Below are positions 55,601 to 64,000 of a DNA stretch of 64,000 nt, piece after piece. The DNA lies in NCBI RefSeq assembly GCF_963678635.1, contig NC_087063.1:44556101-44620100 (forward strand), in the 5' to 3' direction. The stretch's first letter is position 1; every line of letters starts with the position of its first letter. This stretch comes from Symsagittifera roscoffensis (taxonomy: Eukaryota; Xenacoelomorpha; Acoela; Convolutidae). The translations under genes were made by a program, and so were the position numbers. The notes under the pieces are model-generated. The model saw only the letters and a list, made by a program, of their open reading frames with translations, was not told the origin of the DNA and did not search any database.

Positions 55601-58600
55601 AAAGTTTAAATTAATTATTTTTCAAAAGTTGAAAGTCCCAACGTTATATTTCGTTGTTGTCAGGGTACTCTAAAGAGTTGCAAATCTTACCACATGCGAC
55701 TGCTAAACGCGACTGATCAAATGATTTTAGTTTCCGAGATGTGACGTTTTTTGATTTTCTCAAAATTTCTCAAGGAAATTCAAAAAATTTCAAACTACTG
55801 AATTGATGAAGATACAACCTTATTGTCAGCGTACACACAGGCGTCTCAAATCTTGCCTCTTAATATGAATGCTCAAATCCTTTTAGTTTCCGAGATAACA
55901 CGTTTTTTTCAATTTTTTTTTTTCGGGAAACTTAGGTTTAAAAAAATTCACAAAATTTTGGATTCCTAACTCTATTGTAGGGTGCTCTCAAGGACTCTCA
56001 GTGGTTGCTAATTTGACCTCCAAATTTCTCCAGAGGCCCATTAAGTTTTCGAGATGACGCTTTTAAAATGGGAATAACAAAAAATTTCAAAGTTCGAAAT
56101 GACCAACCCTGTAATTGGGTGTAGTCAGAGTGCACTAAAAGTTTGCAGATTTTGTTTCCAATATATGCGGTTTTTCATGAGTTGTCGAAAAATTTCGAAG
56201 CACCGAAGGTGCGTTAAACGCTAGTAATGACTGAATGGTGTTGCAACGCAAAATATGGGGACAAAATTTGTTTACAGTGGCTTGTTGATTGGCCATGAAA
56301 GTTTTCATTGCATTATGACAGACAGTGCAAATAAAGTTTTTCAAACTCAAATGTGGGGAAAAGTGGAAAAGCGCCCAATTTACATCATCCTCCAATTATA
56401 CTTTGAACCAGTCTATCAACGCTTGTGCTTTGTCACAGTATGCGTGCGCAGGTATTTTTGATGGGGGTTGTTTTTTTTAGAACAGCCATTATGAGTTTTT
56501 TGAGCTCAACCGAAACCCGAGAACTTATCAAAATAAAATGCTGTTTCGAAAGAATTTTTGGAAGTTTTTGGCCAAAGAATGGCGTTTTTGTCACCCCTTC
56601 CCACTCAAATTTAGTCTCCTCTGAAATTGCTTTCGTTTTTTTTTTAAATGCTTGGCGGATACCAGACCACCGGGTGAGAATATTAAAAGCCAGACGAAAT
56701 TAGTCGATTGAAGTTTTGGGACGAAATCTGTCGTGTGACGAAATCTGTGTAAACCTACCCTACCATATCCATTCTTAGCCGGCCATCTATAAATAAACGA
56801 TAATATATCAATTTTGAAAAGAGAACGCACGCAAAAAAACTACAATTCTTTTGGTTAAACTCCACTAAAAAGCGTTGGAAAACGGCGTTTTGGCTTGTTT
56901 TTTTCTTCAAAATTTCTCCTGTTATGCAAAAATTTTTGGCAATATTTTTTCAATCTAGAGGATAAAGTTAGTCACATTTTTAAATATCGACTAGGCCCAT
57001 ATTGAAAAAAAAAAATTAAATCCGGCCCTGCGCCATTATATAATTCATCAATTATGACAAAAAGTTTCAAATATAACGATCAAAAGTTTTACTAACGTTT
57101 TGCGATGGAATTTCTAAAATGGAAGTTTTAAGTCGAGTCATTTGTAGCAGATCTTTGTTGATAACAGTCTATCATTAGACGTGAAGTATTCTCATTGCAG
57201 TGTTTACCATGCCTACATTCCATAACCCAACGGGAGTCATTATGCCACTTGAGACCCGGAAGCAACTGGTTCATCTAGCGCACCAGTTCGGTTTCTACAT
57301 CGTATCCGACGAGGTCTACAGCACACTCCCCTTCTCACAGGTACGAGTACGACTGATGGTGCTAAATTGTGATCTTAAATAAACCGTCTGAAGTACAAAA
57401 CAGCTATCAAGTAAAGTAAACAAGCGAAAAATACTGAGCAATTAGAGTACAAAATTCAAAACTATTGCTATAACATAACTTTCGACTGGTTTGTAAAACC
57501 TGCTCACTTTCGGCTCGCTTGAAATTTTTCTGATTTGTCCACTCGACTTAAATGTGGTCCATAGAATTCTGAGTCGCGGGCATTTGCATCTTGGATAAAA
57601 TATGATTATTGTTTTGTCTCTCAGACTGTTTTGACATGAAACAATTGTCTGGGACACTAAATTACATCAAAATGGTATCATTTCACAGATTCGAAACTGT
57701 ATTCCTCCCTCGCTTGCTCTGCTAGACGACAACGCGAATGGCAGAGTCATGTCTCTTGGGTCTTTCTCAAAGGTCCTCTGCCCTGCTTTGAGGTTCGGAT
57801 GGATACACGCTTCGGTTAGTTAAACTGTGCTTCGAATTTGGTTTTGTCTGGCATAAGTGAAATCATATGCCAGACGCCCAATTTTCTCTCTCTTTGAGTT
57901 AAGGGAAAAAACAAAACTTCTAAGTTCAAATTATTTCGAAAGAGCAAAATCTAACCGCTAATTTAAGCAATGCAGATAATTACACTTGCGAGACTAGTGC
58001 CTTGTAATCGGGAACTATATTGTTTTCCCGTAAACAACTTTTCTTTCAAATCTGTGAGAAATTGTGAAGTTGCTTCAGTGAACGTAACCAATTTCGTGAC
58101 CCTTCCCCACTTGGCCTAGAGATAACGCGGTTGCCTTTGTACCCTATGATCTGGGGTTCGAGTTCCGGCCGGACATTTTTAGCATGAATGAAATAAAAAT
58201 TATTTTGTCCGGAAAAAGTTTTTTCGGTTTAGTTATTAGCAACTTGTTAGCAACTTTCATCGTAGGTGGAAGTGCTTTTGCTGTGCTCCTGTAATTTATC
58301 AAATTAATAGCCCTGAAGTATATTTTTCTTGGTTTTTTCCTTTTTTTCGTTTAGTTTATTTTCCGGTTTTCGCTCGGTAAGCACAAAAAAATATCATTTA
58401 ACGCTGGTGGTTGTGTTTTTTACTGTTTTTCTGAAATGATTTCCATTTTAACCCCATTTTTTCTATCTTTTTCTTTCTGCTATTCTATTTTCTACTAGTT
58501 AGCAATGCTGCGCTTGCATTGTATCACAAGTCGTTTTTCTGCTTTTCTGATGAAATAGTATATCAGAAAGAAAATATTTAAAAACGAAACGAAAACTTTA

Positions 58601-60860
58601 TCAATTTTGGAGCCGAAAGGACAATTTTTTTATCAAATCTTTTAAATAAAGGAACGAGTATTACAAATCCAGTGGCAGTCTTCTAAACCCTACCTGAAAT
58701 TTTATATTGTCAAAGCTGGTGATTATCCAGTTTATGATACCGTGTTTCATATTAGAGATGTACTCAACTTACCAGTTGAACCACGAGGTATTGCGGCATA
58801 TTGTTACTTTCATTCGTTGTCATTAAACAAACTATTGTCATTTTTTAAATTAACTACGCGTCATCGTATAGAAAAATTGATAGGTTCTTCTATCATTTCA
58901 GCCAGTTCGTGCGGCTCAGCTTTTCACGGCATTTGATAAAGAGGTGCTGATCTAATTTCAAACAAAACACTATTTAATTTGCGACTATAATCTTTCGTCG
59001 TTTCTTGTCAGTGATGTCCATCTAAGTAAAAAATCAAACTAATTCTTGGAACAATTTTTGTTCGATAATAATTTAGTGAAATTATTTCGCAATTTTGATC
59101 AAGTCTGAGAAGTCTACTAACAATCTCCCCCTATGGTATCTACTAAAGGTTCTCCGCCCCTATAAGTAAATACAATAATTTAGCTGATTGATCGAAAATT
59201 CGGCTAACTCAATGTACTTAACATTCTCGCCCCTTTCTTGAAGGGGGAGACTGTTAAGTTTATCTAATTTTAGCAATGCTTAAAATACCGCATAGATTGC
59301 TCGTGCAAATGAGCAAACTTGGTTTTTACGAAAATTTTGTGATAAAATATAGCAATGAAGATTGATCTGATATTTTTGAAAACGGTATGATTACAATATA
59401 AAAAAAGTTGAAGTCTGATGCTGTTTAGTCAATGTTGTGTGGGAAGTTGGGATCTGCAGGCGTTGTGGTTAGCGGGTCCCCTGCCTGTCATTTAGCATGT
59501 GGTCCTATGGAGATACTCTTCAGAGATCATACAATCGGTGAGACCACTTTTACAGATTACTTATTAGGAACAAATTGGCAACCTGAACTCTTAGCCATTT
59601 AGGCAAGTAGTAGTTCTCTTATGGATCTGATATCATTTGTTTTCAGTCTTTCATCGTTAGTTATTTTTCCCGAAAATATGTAACGCGGAGTGGCTTTGTT
59701 TTGGTTTTTTTCTACTTTGATTTAAACGGATCTTTCTTCAGATCATAACTCGTTCATGAAAGCATGCAGAGGAGTTTAGTGATGTTTAGTTTTTCGTTGA
59801 GTTTAAGTCTATTGAAAATGAGGATTTTTAGGTTACAGTTTCATCAACAAACTCACGGAGAGTCGTATTATTCCGAATAATTTACGAAGTGAGAAGAAAC
59901 TATGGCGCACGGTGAACTTTTTTCACTCTATTTTAATTAGCTCGCGTCCAGACAATTCGGTCAATTGTGGTAATTAAACTAGGGCGGAAAAAGTTCACAG
60001 TGAGCCATAGTTTCTTCTAACTTCGTAAATTGGGTTTGTTTCACAGCTTCAACTGCGGCGACGAATCTGATTGGTTGAAATAACGCGTCATTGATTTGCT
60101 AAACAGCTTCAGCGAGATAAAATTTGAATTGTTTGCTTTGTTGCCTTAAAGCAACAGTGGGTAATTTAGGGTTAACAATTTGTTTTAGACAAAGTTGCTG
60201 TGCAAGCTGCAAATGTGTTGGAGCGGAAGTTCTCTGCTCTCTGGAAAGCCCTACAGCAACACCTGCCGAAAGATTGCAGTCTAAATCCCTTCGACAGAAG
60301 AGGTCACTACGCTCATTTTCATTCTAAAACCGAACCTTTTGTTTTATTACACCAGCAACGCTCGTGTTATGGAAATATGCCAATTATGGTATGCTCCAGA
60401 CATATACTGCTTAATTTTTGCCTATAAGTTTATATATTTTTTGCTTCTCCATATCATGCAAAAGTTAAGTTGGTCGGGGAATTGTACGGTTTGGTTTGTT
60501 CTAGATTCCTTTCATCAGTAGAGATTTAAAAATGTGAATGGAATAATTAAGAAGACAAAATGTTCCAAGGGAAGTGCTCCTTTTGTACAGGTCGCCTATG
60601 GGTTGTAAGTGAAAATGAGCCAAGGTCACAACATGGCGCCTCAGGGTGGTTACTTTATGATCATACAAACACCTCTGGAGATGTCTGCATTTAAGCTGTC
60701 TCAGTTTTGTAACGAGAAGTTCAATTTGAAAGTGATGCCAGCATCGATGTGTGGAGATAGTCGCGATGATAGATTGAGGTTATGTTTTGCTTACCACAAA
60801 GAAGAAGAGCTGATTGAAGGAGCAAGGAGACTTGGAGAGGCAATACGAACTTTGAAATAG
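49644..60860 (+). CDS. Class I/II PLP-dependent aminotransferase (2-aminoadipate/YER152C-like)
   Basis: Exons 50131-50410, 53896-54122, 57201-57340, 57689-57814, 59429-59537, 60189-60302 and 60610-60860 join with consistent phases. The proposed first exon, 49644-49662 (MANAQT + G), is tentative but gives about 421 residues. Fold-type-I signatures appear in order: 'IDFTIGFPDGDKIP', 'FFQYGVHSGYPKIRSLVAEF', 'ENIVICGGVSFGLDRIL', HNPTG (N and P-T-G contact PLP), 'YIVSDEVYSTLPF' (Asp to the pyridine N, Tyr to O3'), SFSKVLCPALRFGW (Lys Schiff base), 'APQGGYF', and 'RLRLCFAYHKEEELIEGARR' (Arg for the substrate carboxylate). It should transaminate an amino acid with a 2-oxoacid. The substrate is unknown, and 2-aminoadipate, kynurenine or aromatic types are all possible. 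The exon at 60610 begins at a weak acceptor (GTAAG|TG). Introns hold two Helentron-like elements and a MITE. AATAAA is at 61122-61127. Confidence 0.85.
51131..52484 (+). mobile_element. Helitron/Helentron-like non-autonomous element, copy C (complete)
   Basis: It starts A|TCTATTATATATTTAATTG and ends in hairpin CACCGGAGGTG (52461-52471), GCGTTGAAGG, and CTAA|T. The centre has about seven units of roughly 160 bp, each with 'CTTGCCTCCAAATATGACTG', 'GAGATATGACG' and 'CCCAACCCTGTAGTTGGGTG'-like blocks. The insertion site can be read from the uninterrupted related copy at 52842-52918. It has no terminal inverted repeats and no target duplication. Confidence 0.88.
52485..53240 (+). repeat. Direct duplication of about 400 bp (repeat unit flanking copy C)
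   Basis: 52505-52815 and 52908-53220 are near-identical: 'GAGAGAAACAAGGGTAACCG', 'CACCATTCTCTTTGATCAA', 'ATAGGGGTAAAAGTCACGAA' and 'CTGCATTCGCAGCGGATC'. A reading frame of about 55 codons is open in both, but most differences change the amino acid, so it is not under visible protein-level constraint. The 3' part is R1 sequence. Confidence 0.9.
54209..56224 (+). mobile_element. Helitron/Helentron-like non-autonomous element, copy D (complete, longest)
   Basis: The leader TCTATTACATATTTAAATGC matches copy C, as does the next 100 bp (GGCTTCACTATCTCGCC, 'GCATGTTTAAGCTATATCG'). About ten units follow, mostly 161-170 bp apart when measured between GCCTCCAAA motifs. The end is TTTTTCATGAGTTGTCG, hairpin GCACCGAAGGTGC, GTTAAACG, CTAG at 56221-56224, followed by T. 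Confidence 0.88.
57985..58580 (+). mobile_element. tRNA-derived SINE-like element
   Basis: The leader GACTAGTGCCTTGTAATCGG is followed by the head CACTTGGCCTAGAGATAACG (A-box-like) and GGGGTTCGAGTTCCGGCCGG (B-box-like, near consensus). The body has 'GTGCTCCTGTAATTTATC', 'ATTAATAGCCCTGAA', and the tail GCAATGCTGCGCTTGCATTG. This is the best copy of the family also seen at 3830-4345. Confidence 0.7.
59881..60029. mobile_element. Foldback MITE with 59-bp inverted arms
   Basis: The left arm 59881-59939 and right arm 59971-60029 are inverted copies matching at most positions (TTTACGAAGTGAGAAGAAAC against TTTACGAAGTTAGAAGAAAC after reversal), around a 31-base centre. The whole element is 149 bp and non-coding, in the aminotransferase intron 59538-60188. 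The flanks (AATAA|, |TTGGG) do not show a decisive target duplication. Confidence 0.9.
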
Positions 60861-61121
60861 TTGTTATTTATTCTTTCAAATGTCTACTGTGCTGTACTCT
60901 TTCGCTGCCAAAGAAAATGGTGTGAAATGGATTAGTAAAATAGATCACAGGTTGTAAAATAGATGATTAGCCGTTTATGATATTTTTGTCAACTTCTTGA
61001 AAATCAGAGTTTAAAGCATGCGTTAGGTTTGATTTGGTGTATACCTGGTTGATTGGGCAGGTCAATTTCGCTCGAGTAAATAGATAAATGGGTTTCTGAT
61101 GTAATTTTCAGCCATTTTTTG

Positions 61122-61127
61122 AATAAA
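61122..61127 (+). terminator. Poly(A) signal AATAAA of the aminotransferase
   Basis: A canonical hexamer about 260 bp after the stop at 60860, followed by GT/T-rich sequence. Confidence 0.6.
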
Positions 61128-61749
61128 ACAAACAATAGGCAATCTCTTGTCCATGCTGCAGTATTGCCTTGGATTTTTGATTGTTTTACTAGCGTTATCT
61201 AAAAAGCTTCTGGTTGAAAATCTGGTTTCTTAGACAAAATTTTGAGATCAAAACCAAGTCTCGCTGTTTTTTGATAAATTGTTCGATGCACATAGTTGAG
61301 ACACTAATGTAGGTCGTGGTGATTTTTTATTAGGAAAAATTCATAAAATTTATATTTTTCAAATTCGATTTTTTGCGCTTTGACTTATTTTTTTTTAAAA
61401 TTGAGTTAATTTTCGATGTAAAAAAGAGGGCAAGTTCTATTTAACAGCCAAAGTGTAAAAGTCACGCAAAACGTGCTTGACTTCTGGTTTCAAAATTGAA
61501 TTTCAATTTTCAGATTTCGCAGCGCAATAAATTCTTACCTATTTAATTCACTGGGTTATTTTCACCACTTGGTTGATTTATAACAAAAATCAATCATAGA
61601 TTGCTTGGAAATTTATAGCGCTTTGTCCATATATTTTCTTCTTTGAAATTCGAAAGTTGTTATTTTTTTCTAAAAAGTGTTTTCTGTTTCTTTGCATTCA
61701 TTGAATCTTTTTAAATCGTCGGTTGGCTATGCTTAGATATCACAGCAGA

Positions 61750-63990
61750 GTACAGAAAAATAAGCACTTGATCCTGTTTTTTCAAATTGGGTTTTTTAAA
61801 TCAAAATAATTTTTATACATCACAAGAATTTTGGGCTCAAAAATGTTTTTTTTTTCGAAAATCAAGAATCTTACCTGGCTCCCATTTAGGTTTCTGTTAA
61901 CATAAAAATAGTTGAAAAGAAAAGAAAGATAAGATTTTATTTCTTGTTTAAAAAACATTGATGAACACTCAGTCATTTTGTAAACGAGCCTGGCAAGTTT
62001 TTGATTTTTTTGAAAAGTTATGTTCAAGAATGACTATCTGAGGTTATTAGCTTTCTTATGACAACTTATAAGAAAAAGTCAAAAAAGGGCCAAAAAGACT
62101 AACTGTTTATGTTGTTTACAGAATTACTCAAATAAACTCTATCAAGTTGCTAGAAGGAATACGGCAAAAAGATGTGAAAAGTTTTGAACCTCAAATTGTT
62201 GCAAAAAAATCGAAACGAGAGAATGTGTTTTTTTTTGTTTTCATCGGTTGAAATCTAAAATTTTACAATTGCTGTATCATGTTATTGTAAGTTTGCAGGA
62301 ACTTATATCAAATTACATTTTTGTATTTTTTTTCAATCCACAGAGTTTCCTTTCAACACAGTTAGTAAAAGTGAACCAAATTATTGAATGATTATGAAGT
62401 ATTGATGATTCGGATAACTGTGTCGACTAATCTATACGAAAGAAGAAGTCATTTTACAATAATGATCAAAAAAATTTTTTTCGCGTAATGCATGAAGATC
62501 CGATTTAAATTATCCGCTTAAACGAACAAAAAGCGAACATAAGATGTGTCGAGTTAAGACAAAAAGCGAAGAAAACAAAAATTGCTTAGAAAAAGTCAGA
62601 ATAATTAATGCGATGGTTTTGTTTGACTTCTTCTATTTGGTCGCATAACATTTTCCCATTATAATTTTTGTCAATACTGAAGTCTGAACAATTAGCAATG
62701 CTTATTTTTCATCTCAGTTGAATTTTCAATCTTTAAGTTTTTTTCAGAAATCAGCTGGCGCCTTTCGTAATTGAAATAAAATTGGTGTTCTGAATTCAAT
62801 TTATTGTTAAAATGTTTTCCCATACCATACACCAAGATGATCGGAAACACTAGTTTGAATGACTTTAACTGCACAATCAAAATTAGCTAAAAATAAATCA
62901 GTTTTGCTCTTTTCGTTTCTATATACTTTTGTACAAGCAGTTTAAATTTAATAAAGATTAATGTTGAGAAGTTCTACTGTCTGTTGGCTATGTTTACGTT
63001 TTCCAGGAGTAAAAAGATTACTAATTGATCCGGTTTTTTCAAACTGGGTTATTTCAACCGAAATAAGTGAAAACAACTCAAGACAATAATTTTGAAATCA
63101 AAAAGGTTCTTTCGGAAGCCAAGAATCTTAGCTAGGCCCTCTTATAAGTTTTTGTTAACATTAAAATTTGAAAAAATTACTCAGACAAAAATAACTTAGA
63201 CTTTGTTCTTTTATTTAAAATATTCCTGAATACTTTGTCATTTTCTGTAAAAGAGCTTAACAAGTTTTCATTTTTATTGAGTCATTTTCAAGAAAATATG
63301 GGTGATTTAGGTTTCCAATAACATTTTATAGGACCCAAAAGTCAAACTGTTTATATTGCTTACAGAAGTAGTCATAAACTCTCAAATACACTTCCTTATA
63401 CACCGAAACATGGTTATCAAGTTACTACAGAAAGAACGACAAGAAGACGTGAAAACATTTTTGGAATGAAAATTTGTTACACGGTAGACAAAAATTCCAC
63501 CTTTTAGTTTTTTCGATGGTTGAAAAATAAAATTTGCGATGGCTGTATTACGTCATTGTTAATTGGCAGGAGCTTGTCTCAATTTAATTTTTGTTAGTTA
63601 CTTCGCCAAACTCATTTTTTTGGAAGAAAATACCTGAGAAGGTACCAAACTGTTGAATCAGTGCGAAGTTTAGATGATTCAGATGAGTTGGTTAACTAAT
63701 CTGTACAAAGAATCGAAATTTTTTTTGTTCGCATAGTTCATGCAATTCTGATTCAAATCATCTGGACAACCGAACAAACTTCGATTTTTCAAACTTAACA
63801 AAATAATAAACCTGAAATATGTCGAGATCGGACATAAAGCGAAGAGAACAAAAATTTCTTCGGTTTCACCAAAAGGATTTTGGAGATAAACTTGTTTGAC
63901 TTGTTCATTCTTGCCTCATAATGTTCTGAAAACTTAATTTTCATCACTATTCAAGCCTAAATAATTAGCAGTGCTTGTTTTTTTATCATC
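61750..63990 (+). repeat. Diverged direct duplication of about 1 kb
   Basis: The two copies run in parallel: 'TTGATCC(T/G)GTTTTTTCAAA', 'TCAAGAATCTTACCTGG' against 'CCAAGAATCTTAGCTAGG', 'GTTAACAT', 'AGTCATTTTGTAAACGAGCC' against 'TGTCATTTTCTGTAAAAGAG', and 'ATGTGTCGAGTTAAGAC' against 'ATATGTCGAGATCGGAC'. Both follow an R1 end (GTTGGCTATG), so R1 and this unit may have been duplicated together. Confidence 0.8.
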
Positions 63991-64000
63991 AATTAAGTTT

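Larger units (their letters stand above)
60861..64000. other. Intergenic: aminotransferase 3' UTR, then diverged repeats
   Basis: A poly(A) signal AATAAA is at 61122-61127. An R1 copy (about 61290-61735) ends 'GTCGGTTGGCTATGCTT'. Two diverged direct copies of a unit of about 1 kb follow: 61750-62735 and 62995-63990. No gene is seen. Confidence 0.65.

Noticed and set aside
54480-56100. CRISPR-like array
   Set aside because: Units are about 165 bp of degenerate AT-rich sequence without spacer structure, inside a eukaryotic intron. This is a transposon minisatellite.
58104-58175. True tRNA gene (also 20030-20100, 37020-37092, 16225-16295)
   Set aside because: A- and B-box-like motifs are present, but acceptor and anticodon stems do not form a full cloverleaf, and the heads belong to longer repeated elements.

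Overview
This is an AT-rich window from an animal nuclear genome, probably an invertebrate. Its genes are split by GT-AG introns and encode metazoan proteins: FIBP, a KIF20-type kinesin-6, peroxisomal acyl-CoA oxidase, APC8/CDC23, TM2D1 and a PLP-dependent aminotransferase. There are no bacterial-style operons, rRNA genes or CRISPR arrays. I cannot name the phylum from sequence alone. All seven genes lie on the + strand.

Layout: 41-1519 is the 3' end of an unrecognised acidic protein. 1520-6150 is repeat-rich and has no gene. FIBP (6154-9107, two exons) ends only about 250 bp before the KIF20-like kinesin (9362-31304, 17 exons by my model), whose introns are packed with repeats. 31305-38520 is intergenic repeat debris. 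Acyl-CoA oxidase (38530-40515, intronless, C-terminal SKL), CDC23 (41745-43745, one GC-AG intron) and TM2D1 (44819-45466, one exon) follow. A class I/II aminotransferase (49644?-60860, about 8 exons) closes the genic part. 60861-64000 holds diverged repeats only.

Repeats dominate the non-coding DNA. (i) A Helitron/Helentron-like non-autonomous element with a central array of roughly 165-bp units, a 3' hairpin and a CTAG/CTAA end occurs four times, and one copy can be compared with a related empty site inside this window. (ii) tRNA-derived SINE-like copies are present, some with a GC-rich hairpin tail. (iii) A roughly 500-bp family, here called R1, ends in a 'GTTGGCTATGTTT' motif. (iv) A family called R2 has one copy with inverted ends. 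(v) There is a foldback MITE. (vi) Several local segmental duplications are visible, including one that copies the end of a kinesin exon and one that leaves a copy of the kinesin switch-II coding segment in the intron upstream.

The genes do not form one pathway. Two act in cell division: CDC23 in the anaphase-promoting complex, and the KIF20-like kinesin in the spindle midzone and cytokinesis. At every start codon that can be placed there is an AG 2-7 nt upstream, usually after a pyrimidine run. With the shared strand and the tight FIBP-KIF20 spacing, this raises the possibility of spliced-leader trans-splicing and an operon, which needs transcript data.
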